Position numbers and translations under genes: made by a program. A model generated the notes under the pieces. That model did no database searches and was not told where the DNA came from. It saw only the letters and a program-made list of their open reading frames with translations. 64,000 nucleotides of DNA from Cucumis sativus. Lineage: Eukaryota; Streptophyta; Magnoliopsida; Cucurbitales; Cucurbitaceae. This document shows, piece by piece, positions 9,752 to 23,100 of this stretch; the stretch's first letter is position 1, and every line of letters begins with the position of its first letter. The stretch covers positions 22,633,498 through 22,697,497 of the forward strand of contig NC_026660.2 in NCBI RefSeq assembly GCF_000004075.3, given 5' to 3'.

Positions 9752-12700
9752 ATACTTCCTTTTTCACATAGCATATAAAAAATAAATTATTTAGTTTCAA
9801 CTAAGTTTTATTTATGTTAAATACAACTATTATTTAAGTTATACGTATACTAAAAGTTGGTGGGAGACAAAATTTCACTTCGACTACTTTGTTTATACAT
9901 ACCCAAATCATTGACGAATCAAAATTTACTTATTAATAATATATACATTTCTTTTCTTTTAGTTAAAAAAAAAACTATATATTTATTATTATTATATACT
10001 TCTAGCTAATATTTTGATGAGAGGATTAGATAGATACGTGTCAAACTTAAGTTAAATTTTGATATTTTAGTGTATATCTATCCGCATTGCGTATCTTTTT
10101 CAATAAAAAAATGGTTAAATAGTTAATTAAGATGTGCACAACTTAATTAATTGTGATTTTAGTGTATCTATAAATTTATACTCTTGTATTTTTTTAAAAA
10201 GAAAAAAGGTACACAAAGTTGTGAGTAAATTTGGACATGACCAATTAACCAAAAATAAGAAAAATAATAGAAGAGGTTAAACCTAACTTGTTTTGAGAAA
10301 AAAACATCATATCGTAATCGTGTTAAGACAAACCATAGATGAAATCATACAACATTGTTGCTCCAAATAAGGTAACTTAAAAGCTTATTACTTCTTCTCT
10401 ACTAGGGTAAGTTATATTAATTAATCAAAGTTGGTAAAAAAAATATCAAAACCATATAAAATTTACTTTTTAGAAAATAATATTCCCTCTTCTTGCATTG
10501 GGGAAGGCAGAATGAGGAATCTATACATTGCCATGGATTTGTGTTATGTCACGTCCTTTTCTGGTCGGACATATGCATTATAGTTACATTCTTCCTCCAT
10601 ATAAATAAATAAAATTAGGACTTCTTTTTTTTTTTTTTTTTCCAAATAAAAAGGGTTGTATTCCCCTATAAAAATACTAGTTTTTGTTTTTGAATTAAGG
10701 GGAAAAAAATTAATAATAGTGCAACAAAAATGCAAGAATTTTGGGGGGTGTTTTGTTTTTATATATTTGTGATTATTGCATGTGTTTGTGTGTTGATGTA
10801 TAAAATATACATGTAGTATGTGTTTGATGAAGATTTGATAATTTGATACTAATAACCAAAGCAAAATCCAATTGAATGCTGCCAAAACATCTTGTCCTTT
10901 TCATAAAATTATAATTAATTTAATTCTCTCTCACACACTCTCACCTCTTTGCTTAATTAATTATTGCCCTTGATTTTGGTACAATCAGTGAGCTTAGGAT
11001 AAGGGAGTTTCTTGCAAAATTAGTGGATTCAACCTAATCAAAATTATTGGTTCTTTGTTAATTATGTATAAATATGGATAAATTTTTAAAGTTGGAGCTA
11101 TTCTTTTATATAGATGAAGCTATATCAGTTGATATTTTGAATTAGATGGTTATATTGGGAATTGTTCCTATTTTAGTTTTGGTTTATTTTCTTTAAGTTT
11201 CATTTAAAATTAAATCAAAGTATTATAAGAATTGAAGTGTATTTTTAAGTCTCATTTCATTAACAATTTGGTATTTTGAAATTATAATTGTTTTAAAAAA
11301 CTTCAATTAAACACTTAATTTCTCATGCAACTTCTTTCATTATTATATAGATTTTATGTTTCCTAATTAAACACTTAATTCTCAAACCATAAATACTTAA
11401 AAATGTGGAATTCTTATGCATAACAAAAAGAAAAATTGAAATATATATATAAAAAAAAAAACTTAAATGAGCTAAATTTGATATTTATAGTATAAATAAT
11501 TTTTTTGCTATTTTTAAAAATGTTCCAACACCACAACATTCTTAAATAAAAGAAATTTAAACTCAACCTAATTTGAGTGTGTTTTTAAAACAATTTCTTA
11601 TACTAGAGTTACAAAGTTTTCGTAAGTATTTCCAACAACAAAATTGTTATTAAAAAATTGAGTGAGTTAGTTAATTTTCATCCTTTTTTTTGTTTGTAAA
11701 TATATTGTAACAGGTGTAGGAGTGAGAATTTGAACACACGACCTCATATTCATAGGTACATACACGACCTCATGTCCATAAATACATACAAGTGACAGTT
11801 GAGCTAAACTCATGCTTGCTATTCTATTCTTCTTTTATTGGTGATGAAGAGTAATATAATGTTGTCTAATTTAATATTATAGTTTGCATATCACAATAAA
11901 AGGAAAGAAACCACAACCTTGGGTTACTAACTGAAGTGATGCACCATCCAACTTATTGAATGCTCCATAAACCCTTTCAATGGAAACTCTACCAACCAGC
12001 TTGAAAATGAAATCCCATGGCCTTAATTATTATTGCAATATATTAATACTATATTCTCCTAACTACAACAACTAAACATCTATACATTATAATTTGCTTA
12101 GTTAATTAACTTTTTTGTAAAGACTGTATTCTTTATATGTACTACCTTAACTATTATAAACTTTGGAAGGATATGTTTTGATATTATTTATGACAACCTT
12201 TAAGTATCAAATTAATTAATTATCTTTTTTTTTCCTTTCAAATTTAATTTACAAAGGGGTCAAATTTTTTGTTCTCATGGATTGACTTTTGTATTCATCA
12301 GTTGGTCCTCATCAATTGATCAACAATTACTAAATACAACTTTCGAGTAGGTTTAAATGAAGAAAAAAAATATTAATTAATAGATATTAGATTAGATTTT
12401 TCTAATTCTCAACCCTAATCAAAACATATCAAGAAGACTTAACTACTGGAGCCATTTAATTAAAACTATATATCTTTCAATGGGGGACCCAGAAATTGTT
12501 GATTTGATAATATATGGAAAAAGATATATAACCTTATGCCAATAATTTGAAATAATGCAGTCTTTAATTATAGGTTTTAATCTAATTTTCTTTGTTATTT
12601 AATCAAGATTTTGTTTTCAATATTTTTCTATGAATATATTCAAACAACAAAAATAATTTTAATTGTATCCTAACTTACACTAATTTAACATTTAGAAAGT

Positions 12701-15700
12701 AAAGACTTGTGACAAAATAAATTTTGTCGGAATACACAAATGAGACAATCATTTGATACATGTTTGGTCGATGAGAAATGTAAATCTCTACTAGTGATAT
12801 ATTTTTTATTGCAAAAATTGATTGATTACTATTGTACTCGCATGAATGAGGATACGAGTTTTTATAAGTTTGTCACTATATAACTTTTGCATCTAACTAA
12901 ATTGTGTAGAATTAAAAAAAGTATACAACCAATGCATTATGATTCGTTGTGTGATAAAATTAAATGGGACTCACAATAATTCTTTTAATTTATTTTGCTC
13001 TCATCGACCATCATTTTGTCCCTACATTAAGTTTGGGTTATAATTAATTAACTTTAATAAAAGTCCTTTACATAGGTCAATAAAATTGTTATTGATCTTT
13101 TGTCCTGTGTCAATAACCACGAAAAAAAGGCAAATAGATTTGTGTTAAAGTCATTTTATTGATAAAATGGTTATATCGATCATATTAATATTGTCAATAA
13201 CAGTATCGATAAAGAAAATTTTGTAAAAATTCATATCAATAAAAAGAGTTATCTCTTTCCATTACAAAAATACTATACAAACAACCCTAATTCTAATCAA
13301 ATTACATTGGCAAAACAATCAAATGATCTTCCTGATTCATATATATCAATAGAAACTGTGTTGGAAAAACAATCAAAATATCAAATTACCTTTATGATTC
13401 ATATGTCAAGAAACTCATCATGAGTATACTAATTTTGATTACAAACGAGTAACATCGCCTAAATCTTAACCTTCTGTAAGAAATAAGGGTCAAATTTGAA
13501 CAAAAAGGAGATATTTGAATATATGATTATTAAGAGGAGGGAAATGAAATGATGGAAACTACAGAAATGAGCAGTGAAAAATAGGACCCAACACAGTTGT
13601 TCCCTCAGTGTCATAGTCACAGAGGTATCACGGACTGTCCTATCACTTTTGCATCGGGAAACCCTAACCCCCTTTTTTCTTTTTTTTTTTTTTATCTAAT
13701 CTTCTTATCTTAAATAATAAAAGAAAAACAACATCCCATTATAATACATATCTTCAAACTTCTTCTTTCTTTTATAAACCTTTCAAATTTTTCGTTTAAA
13801 GAAATCATATTTTGTCTACAATTTAAAAATATATATTTATGAAATTTGTGAAGAGTTTGTAAGAGTTTATGACAGTACTTTTCATATTCACAATATTAAT
13901 GAACATCTATTAGTTTAGTAGTATATAATTTATAGAATTCAAAACTTTTCAATATTTCTAACACCTCCTATCATTTATAGTTTTTTTAAAATATATTTTT
14001 GTAGTTTATTTCCTTAAAACATATTTTAATTATGGGTTAATGATTCCATAAGAAAGGCATTTAACTTTGCAGAGATTCTCTCTCACTCTCTTAGTCAACA
14101 CACTCTCTTTTCAGCCGTCGGTGCAACAATCCCATCACACTCTTCCCTCTTTTACTCTTTCTTTCTTTTTGGATTTGCTTCAATATCACATTCTACCTCT
14201 GAGTTCTAATAAATTACCTTATATCCAAATGATACCCCTTTCATAAATTAATATACAGGACTCGTTTTTATATATAGTTGCAAACTGGTAATTGAAATGA
14301 ATACAATTCAACTGCGCTAATACTACAATCTTAAAATCACATGTTTGAACATATTGTATAAAAAAATACAGTAAAATGGTGAAATATTTTAAGTGAGAAA
14401 ATGTTGAGTTATGTAGGACTAATTTTTTGTTCATTTTATTTTGAAAAATGATATACTACTATACTTGAGCTATTATTTTATTGTAAGTTTGGTAATATGT
14501 TAATTAATTAACCTTAAAGTCAAAAGTTTAAGTTGATAAAAGAAGAGGCTAATTAACACCTAATTCTTTTTTAAAAGGTCTATGGAAATTAGAAAAAGGA
14601 ACACATACATTTCCCTAAGTTTTAGGGTACCTAACTTCAATATAAAATGTCTATTATTCTACAACCAATGGAATTAACAATGCATATGTATGTGTTTCTA
14701 ATAGGGAAACGTGGCCTATCATGTTATTAAGAAATTATGAGGAAAGTCTTAGTTTTTCCATAAAAAAAAAAAAAAAAAAGAAACTGAAGTGGTTAACAGC
14801 TCCTAAAACAATTTATAGATGGGCCATCTAAATATATGGCTAAGGGTTTTACTGAATAAGATAAAAAAAAAGGACCAAACGTAAGACCATGACTGCAACT
14901 CTAGCAGCAAGTGAGGACGACTGAGATGCAACTTTTACACGAAAGCTTGATTGAAAGTTCGTAACTATATCAATCTATATCGTCTACTAGGTTGATTCGA
15001 TTTTGAATTATTTTGGATTCTCAATCAAAATTATTTGATAGGATGTGATTTACTTTGAATAGAAACGTGCATGACTTTGTTTTTAGAATAATCTCAACCA
15101 AAACGTCTCATACCCAATTAAGTTAATTGTTCTCACTTGTATATCTATTAACCACTTTCTCCTCTAATCAATATAAGATTTGGGATGTTTTGGGCCCTAA
15201 ATCTAGGGTGAATGTAGAGTTTCAATTATACTATTTGATATTTTCAATTATTATTATCTACCATAACTATAATATTAATATTCATATGTTACAAATGTTT
15301 TCTATGCATAACTCAAACCGACTATTATAATCTACTTCCTGTAATAATTAATTGAGTGCTTCAAATAAGAGTACACGTTTTTTTTTTCATTTTATTTGAG
15401 AAGAGTGAAACAACCTTTGCAGATAAAATAAATATATGAAATATTCTTTCAGGTCATCATAGATTTTGGAGCTTTCTTTTTAAGCCAAACAAACAAACCA
15501 CACCCAAAATTCATCTCCTTTTCCCTTTCTTTACTACACACTCTCTCCATCTCCAAAGAAAAAACAAACCTTTTCTCTTTTATATATTCACCATCTTCTT
15601 CTTTTTCTTCTTCTTCCTTCTGAGTTCCTTTTCTTCTTTGTCTTTGAGCTAAAAAAATTTTCATCTTTTTTTCTGTTTGATTTATTTGGGGACTGCTCAT

Positions 15701-15778
15701 CAAAACCATACAAAATCTTTGAGCTGCCATTTGGTTTGAATTTTGTTTTTGTGCAAAGGTTTAGGGTTGTTTTTGGTG
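9752..15778. other. Six-kilobase gene-free spacer
   Basis: No ORF here resembles a protein. It holds a SINE-like remnant with a 26-bp tandem duplication (11700-11822), scattered poly-A and poly-T runs, and two pyrimidine-rich patches (about 13640-13700 and 14070-14170) that look like promoter or leader DNA but lead to no recognisable product. The final 300 bases, rich in TTC and CTC, are the presumed 5' leader of the zinc-finger gene. Confidence 0.5.
11700..11822 (-). repeat. SINE-like tRNA-derived remnant
   Basis: Read on the minus strand, TAGCTCAACTGT resembles a Pol III A box, and further on GTGTTCAAATTC resembles a B box. Both occur within a stretch also containing GAGGTCGTGTG. Inside, 11738-11763 and 11764-11789 are two copies of a 26-bp unit beginning ACGACCTCAT, which stretch the A-to-B spacing. 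No A tail or target duplication is clear, so this is an old, incomplete copy at best. Weaker look-alikes occur near 4140-4220, 35740-35790 and 60290-60345. Confidence 0.4.
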
Positions 15779-18700
15779 ATGATGATGTCTGGTATTGACT
15801 TTTCTGTTTCTTCTAATTGTATTGGAGAATTTGGTGATCATCATCGTCATCAACAACAAACTTCTCAACTTTCTCATAACCATCATCATCATCTGCTTCG
15901 TCTGAACCCTAATCCTATTCCTAACCCTATTATTCAAAATCTTGATTCTTCTTCAGCTTCTTCTCTTCCTCCTTCTCTCCCCAAGAAGAAGAGAAATTTG
16001 CCGGGAAAACCAGGTCTGGTTTTGTTGCTCTCTCTCTTGATATTTTATCTTTATTTTCAGCTAATTTAAATATTTTTTTTGCGTTAACCATTTGGAAAAT
16101 TTCATAGGCTTTGATTCATTGTTTACTGAAATAAGAAAATATATGTTGAGACAAATACAAGAATTTTAGATTAAAACCCTTTGTTTTTTTTATGAATTTA
16201 ATGGAGTGATTTTTTTTTATTCAATGTTTTATTTAAAAATTAAGCTTTTTTTTTATTAACTACTTTTTCTATTGTTCCAAAAACTAAAAGAAATAGCTTT
16301 TATAAACTTGGCTATACTTTTGAAATTTGGATTAGAATTAAAACAAACCAATAAATGATACAACTTGGTTTTTATTTTTTCTTTTCAAATTATGTTTATC
16401 AAAATTATTTTCACCTGTAAGTTTCTATATGCCGTCATCTATTTTCTAATAGAAAAATATTGAGGTGCAACGGAGGCTACACAGAAGAGGTAATTGTTAT
16501 CAAACAAAGATCTGATAATATATGTATATGGTGTATCTTCATGCAGATCCAGATGCAGAGGTAATTGCTTTATCTCCGAACACACTAATGGCAACAAACA
16601 GATTCATATGTGAAATATGCAACAAAGGGTTTCAGAGAGACCAAAACTTACAACTACACAGAAGAGGACACAATTTGCCATGGAAGCTAAGACAAAGAAG
16701 CAGTAAAGAAGCAGTAATAGTGAAGAAGAAAGTATATATTTGCCCTGAAAAATGTTGTGTTCATCATGATCCAAGTAGAGCACTTGGGGACCTAACTGGA
16801 ATTAAAAAACATTATAGTAGAAAACATGGGGAGAAGAAATGGAAGTGCGAGAAATGCTGTAAGAAATATGCTGTTCAGTCTGATTGGAAAGCTCACTCTA
16901 AGACTTGTGGTACTAGAGACTACAAATGTGACTGTGGAACACTCTTTTCAAGGTCATGATCTCTATTTCTTTACTCTCTCTCTCTTTTATTGGATTTTAT
17001 TATTATTAACGCTCTCCCTCGGCTTCCATTTTGTCATGGTTTAGTTAACTTTTGATCTAGAGACTTTGATTGATTGACTTGAATACGTATGCTGATACAT
17101 TTATTTAATCCTTATGACACTGAAAGTGTTTGGACTTACTTTTTGAAAAATCTTTGCTTGTTTTGAAAATTTGGTTTAGATGTTGGTAATTAAATTTTCA
17201 AGTATTTTAAAAGTTAATTAAAAAATTACCTTTCAGGTTTTTGGTTTGAGTTAAATTTTTAGTCAAATTTTAATAATAAGTGATTTTAATGTTGTTCATT
17301 CCTTAGTTTTATTGTCAACCTTCTGTGTTTTCTAATTTGAAGCTAACATTACTTTTTTTTTTCTTCTAAAAAAAATGTTTTTGATTTTTAAAATTAATAG
17401 TTACGAATTTAAATATTCAGTAGATTGTGTGCATAAAACATGAGAAAGAATTTGAAAGAAGAAAAACAAATACTTAATACATGAATATTAGTTAATTAAA
17501 AAAACTAATTTGTCACCATTATTTTAGTAAAAAATAAGTTATTATAAATATTACATTAATTAAAATATTTGCAAAGTATAACAAACAAAAATTTCATATG
17601 TTACCAATGATTTATTAATAAAATATGAAAATTTGTTTTTATTATAGTAGTTTTAAGAGTAATAAAATAAATAAAAATACTTACAAATTATAGCAATATT
17701 TTGAATTTTATTAATGATACAAACTGACATAATTAATGATAGAAATGGAGAGATTTTTATTAAATTTTGTTATATGTTATAAATATTTTGTTAAATTTGT
17801 TATTTTTGACAATTCTCCTTATAAATATTTTAGTTGCTATATTTAAAAATATTCCTATTTAAAATATGACGGTAAAAAGATTCATAAATTAAGATCAATT
17901 ATTAGCAGAAAAATTATTGTAAATGATAAAACTATTGAAAACATAAACACTCGTAGAATTTTATTAATGTTTATAAATTTTTATCATTCGATAGATTAGA
18001 AATTTTTGTTAGATTTTATAAATATTTTAGTTATTTTACTATATTTGTTAATTAACATTATTATTAATGAGTGGATTTGAATATTTGATATCCATATTCT
18101 AACCTAAGTTTTAGTTCTAAAATCTAATCTCTTTACTTATTATCGTTTCCCTTCTAATATTGCACTAAATTGGCAAGTAATAAGTTTCCCCCATACGACT
18201 CTCTAGAGTTAGAAATTAATGATGACATGACTAATTAATAATGTTTTTCTTTTGTTTATATGAACAATTCTAAAACAGGAAGGACAGCTTCATAACTCAC
18301 AGGGCATTTTGTGATGCATTAGCTGAAGAAAGTGCAAAGCTAATATCATCAGTTACCTCACCAAATTCAAGACTTAATTTCATTGCCAGTAATAATAATT
18401 CAATAATCAAGTCCCAATTTCAAGACCATAATTTTGAATCATCACCATATATCCCACAAATTCTTCCACCCACTAATAATCTCTTCCAAATCTCAAACCA
18501 AGTCTTGAGTTTGAACAACAAAAATAATAATCACAATCCTTCAAAAACAGCCATTATGAACCTCACTCTGTCCTCCTTTACCCACAAACAACAACAACAA
18601 CAACAAAGTGTAGCAGCTTATGATAACTCGCCATCGTTTTGCTCGGCCACGGGTGGTGGTGGTGGAGGGATGTCGGCGACGGCGCTGCTGTTGAAAGCGG

Positions 18701-18984
18701 CGCAATTGGGGTCGACGAAGAGCAATGATAACTCATTTTGTTCAAGGAGTAATAGTGTGGGAGTAGTTATGAGTTCATCATCTTCTTCAAACAATATTTC
18801 AGTTGAGAATGGTAATTATTTTGGGGGAAAGGGAAATGGGTTGAAGGATTTTTTTGGGAGGAAGGAATCAGGAGACGAGTTGATTATTCCATTAATGGAG
18901 TCGGAGATGACTAAATTTGCTAGTTCTATGAGCTCTGAGATGGGGTTTATTAGCCAATTCATTGGGAATAATAGTCTTAGATAA
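15779..18984 (+). CDS. IDD: INDETERMINATE-domain (IDD) C2H2 zinc-finger transcription factor
   Basis: Three exons: 15779-16013, 16547-16952 and 18279-18984, giving 448 aa. IDD proteins are plant nuclear DNA-binding factors that act in root patterning, gravitropism, gibberellin response and flowering, often with DELLA and GRAS partners. A basic nuclear-localisation motif KKKRNLPGKP (about 69-78) leads into PDAEVIALSP and the ID domain. ZF1 uses C100, C103, H116 and H120. ZF2 contains VHHDPSRALGDLTGIKKHY. ZF3 is the C2HC finger AVQSDWKAHSKTCG, and ZF4 is CDCGTLFSRKDSFITHRAFC. The C-terminus carries both known IDD motifs, MSATALLLKAAQ (about residue 345) and LKDFFG (about 402). There are His-, Gln-, Ser- and Gly-rich low-complexity stretches. 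The start is the first of three consecutive ATGs. I cannot assign the exact subgroup member. Confidence 0.95.
17690..18060. repeat. AT-rich dispersed repeat copies in IDD intron 2
   Basis: Within the 1.3-kb second intron there are at least two diverged copies of a motif built around AAATTTTGTTATA...TATAAATATTTTA (about 17755-17800 and 17990-18050). Similar copies lie at 680-740 and 39830-39890. The ends of the element are not definable by eye. Confidence 0.45.
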
Positions 18985-19351
18985 AGGGGAAATTTTAGAT
19001 TTTTGTTTGGTGTTTTGTATATATATGATCAAGAATCATTAATGAGGTGAGGATGTTGATATATAATAATGAATAATGAAGTTTTTTTTTAAGGGTAATT
19101 ATTATTTTTTTAGTAATAATAATTTTCACATATTTTTAAAAAACACACATTAATTCCTAGCTCAGTTAGAAGGATAAAAACAATATGTTTTTATTTTATT
19201 TATTTATTGGTTAGTTTTAAAATTAGGTTTGATCTAAATTGATATAACCACCAGAATTTTTAAAAGGAGGATTATTGAAAATGTGATATTTTTACGAAAT
19301 ATAATTCAATCAACCATGCATACTCACATGCATGAGTAAATAAAATTTCAT

Positions 19352-19382
19352 CAATATCTATTAAATGCATTAATAGATATTG
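19352..19382. repeat. 13-bp perfect inverted repeat
   Basis: CAATATCTATTAA (19352-19364) is the reverse complement of 19370-19382, with a 5-nt spacer ATGCA. It is probably part of the AT-rich dispersed repeat family seen elsewhere in the window. Confidence 0.7.
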
Positions 19383-19981
19383 GTAGAAGTTTATCGGCGT
19401 TTATTATTGATAGAGTCTAAAAATATTATGGTCATTACGTTATATTTGAAAATATTTCTCAAATTAACGATATTAATTTATTAATTAATAAAGTTTCATT
19501 CACTTTTCAGACATAAAAATCTCACGAGTTAGTTTGGAGGGCATAAAAAAACTTAAATTCATGACAAGTGGGATTTAGTGTTTCCTACCTAATAATATCT
19601 TAAATTTTAAAATTTGAAAATGAACTAAACAAACAAGAATAATTAATATTTATCTGAAATTCGATATCCGATATGGTAATTTTCGTTAAACAAATAGTAG
19701 AGAGATGTACTATTAATAATTAATATAAAATCAGTGTAAATTTGCCATGTCTTTCTTTTACAAAATTTATCGGTGGTTTTCACATGGAATTCACTTTAGA
19801 TATAGAAGAAAAGGAAAAAAAACACAAAAATCTTATTGAGAGATTTAAGTTTGAATGAAATGTGAAAAGAGTTATCGAGAGACCAACCATGGGCCGTGTG
19901 CCTATAACAGCGCAACAAAAATGGTTCAAGCCCATTTATATAGTGGGCTGATTGAAAAACACAAGGGGCCGTTCCCACTGG

Positions 19982-19989
19982 TGACGTGG
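19982..19989 (+). promoter_or_regulatory. UPRE-like TGACGTGG element upstream of P58IPK
   Basis: TGACGTGG matches the TGACGTGR unfolded-protein-response element bound by ER-stress bZIP factors. It lies about 200 bases before the P58IPK start codon. A CACGTG G-box follows at 20046-20051. P58IPK homologues are known to respond to ER stress, so a regulatory role is plausible, but short motifs occur by chance. Confidence 0.45.
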
Positions 19990-20188
19990 CAAAATCCCCA
20001 GAAATATTGAAGTTTCCTCGTTTCGACGGAAGTTAAAATAATTTCCACGTGTAAATCGTCGATTGGAGGTAAATACGTGGAATGACTCGTTTGATAATCG
20101 AATTTTATTTTTAAAAAAACTCACTTCGATTTAGATGAATTAAACTTAAGAACTTATTCTAATTCTGGTCATCAAACTTGAGGAAACA

Positions 20189-23100
20189 ATGCTGAGATTT
20201 TCGATTTCGCTATCCGCCATGGAAGCTTCAGCTTGGAGAGGATTAGCCTTCACCGTGTTTCTTCTCAACTTCGTTCTAGTTTGTCAGCTTCTTCTTCTTC
20301 AACCTTTGGTTTCGGCTTCAGGTTCGTTAATGCTACTCTCTGATCTATCTTTCTGATCTTCGCTGGAAATATTTAACTAGACGGAGTTTCTATTATTGCA
20401 CTTTGGTTTGTTACCTTCGATTAGATTCCTAGATTAAGTTCTTGAATGTGCGATATTTCTTCTTGTTCTTTATTTGTTCACTGTGTAATTAATTTACGAT
20501 GTTGATGAGTCTGATTTCATAGTTTGAAGCTATTACGATGACTGATGCAATTTTAATTTGGAAATGTTAATTTCTCTTATAGTTCCTCCGGCCTCCGTAT
20601 TTTCTGTTCCCACATTTGTTGGTCCGAACAGTTCTGGTATTATTGATTTCTCTAAAATAATAAAGATTGGCCGCGAAATTTAAATATCGCATTCCATCTA
20701 TTAATGGTACATATTTTGATTTGGAAATGGAAGGAGCCACTCTGTTTAAAGTTATTTTCAGTACCTTATTGTAAGGTCGTAGGTTTCGATGTTGTCTGAT
20801 TTAAATTCTTGAGGTCATTGTCTCAGATTTAATAAGTTTCCTATGGTAGAACACAAATCGCCTAAGATTAATGGTAAACAACTCGGTCACCATACTTTAG
20901 AAAGAAGCCATTTCTTTGTTTTTCAAATTAGTGCTATGAGGAGGCTTTGAAACCTGCCTATTATATCGTCAAATGATGCCCCCGTAGTATAGAATCTATA
21001 GATCTTTGTGAGCTTTCTAGTTGTATTGTTTGATGTGTGTAAAGTCAGTAGCTCTGTCTTATCTCTACTGATCTCTCGACTTTTCTCTCATTTGATGATC
21101 TAAATGCCTTTATTTCCATTATATGGTGGGAATAATAATCATAATCAGGGAACTCAGCCTTAGAAATATTATAAGGAAGGGGCTTTCTTTGGTATTAAGT
21201 ATTTACTATGCGTGATCACGAAACTCATCTTTAACCTAGGCACATAAAATTTCTAAGGAAACATGAGATTGCTCCTCGGGATGTAGCACATTTGGTTTCT
21301 CCATTATCTGCCTGATGCAAGGTTTCTTCATCTGGGGTTTGCATTTGTGGTTTTCAATTTATATTGCCAGTTGTATTTTGTAATTGATTGACTTATATCT
21401 TCAGATGGATCACTGGGTAACTCTGCCGAATTGTTTGAGAAAGTTTCACAAAATGTAAAGGTGAAGCGTTATAGTGAGGCACTCGATGATCTTAATGCTG
21501 CTATTGAGGCAGACCCAAAACTTTCAGAAGCATACTTCCATCGTGGTTCAATTCTTCGCAAGTTATGCAGGTTTTCTGCCTCTCTTGTTCTTGAAAATCA
21601 TTGCAAATTATGACATCAAATCAGAAAATATGTGTAATTTTGGCATTGCGAATTAAAATCTTTCAGAATTTTGTGGATTGCAAATTAGAAACTTGGAATT
21701 CTCTGAAATGGAAATCTGCTTTGATTTGTAATATACTTCGTGCCTGTTTATGGCTGAGGTGTAAAACTGCCTCCATTACTTTTTACCATCGCATCTCCCT
21801 ATGGTTACACGTCTTTGTTGTCGTAAAAACTTCCTTTCCAGATATGCTTTGATCTATTTTTCATTATGAGGAGCATATGTTGAGAATGGATATATTACAA
21901 ATGAGAATAGGAAAAATTATCGGCGAAAGTAATGAGAATGGAAAATATTTCAGCTTCTCATAATTATAGCAGAAAAGAAATTTTGTATTTATTTGTGCCA
22001 AAGAGGGTAGGAGGGATCATCTCGATGGAAAATAAAAATAAACAAAAAGGGCATTTTCCCATAGAAGGTTGGACATACTTTTGAGATGAGAACATTGTAA
22101 AGGAAATTTTAAGCCATTTTGGCATGTAGAAAACCGTACTCCCGCTCTCTACCTTCCATTCTGATTGGCCAATTATATGATTCAGGAACTTTTTGGCTGA
22201 TGTAGATATAATGAATCTGAGGAGAACTACAAGAAGTATCTTGAGTTAAAACCTGGAAATCCAGCGGGTGAAAAGGAGCTTTCTCAATTGCTTCAGGCTC
22301 AGAGTGCTTTAGAAACGGCTCTTAAGCATTTTGATACAGGGGATCACACAAAAGCATTGGAATTTCTGGATAAAGTTGTACTTGTTTTCTCTCCTGCATG
22401 CTCTGAGGTGATACCATCGTTATCCAATTAGACTTTTCCGTACTTTTAAACATCCTGAAATTGGTACTTATCTTTCATATGGATTTGATGTAGGCCAAAC
22501 TCCTGAAGGTAAAACTGTTGTTGGCAACTAGGGACTATTCTGCTGCTATCCTTCATACTGGATATATTCTTAAAGAAGATGAAAACAATCTGGATGCATT
22601 ACTACTTCGTGGGCGTGCCTACTACTATTTGGCAGATCATGATGTTGCCTCGAGGTTGATTTGACCGTACTTGTTGAAAGCATTACTTAATAAAAATGAA
22701 CATGTTTTAATACGTGAACAACTTTCCCAGGCATTTTCAGAAGGGTCTTCGTCTAGATCCAGAGCATGTTGAACTGAAGAAAGCATATTTTGGGTTGAAG
22801 AATCTTCTCAAGAAAACCAAGAGTGTAAGCCCAAACTACATAAAAAGGATCTATTAATTTCCATTTTCTTGGATTTTCTTCTTTGATTGGGATAGGGAAG
22901 CTCACGGCTATAGAAATCTCTTTAGACCTTTTTTTCAGGTCTGGTAAAAGTTTTTGAGTTATTGAAATTGATAATGTTTTTCACTTTAGTTTCTATACTT
23001 TGTTGACAGGCAGAAGATAATGTCAACAAGGGTAAGCTGCGACTAGCAGTGGAGGAATATAATGCAGCCCTTGCATTGGACCCCAAACATCTTGCACACA

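Larger units (their letters stand above)
18985..20188. other. Spacer with the P58IPK promoter
   Basis: The left part is the 3' flank of the zinc-finger gene. It contains a 13-bp perfect inverted repeat (19352-19364 with 19370-19382). The right 250 bases are the presumed promoter and leader of the P58IPK gene and contain a TGACGTGG element and a G-box. Confidence 0.5.

Noticed and set aside
15449-15730. 93-codon minus-strand ORF before the IDD gene
   Set aside because: The Lys/Glu-rich peptide is the complement of the CT-rich 5' leader.
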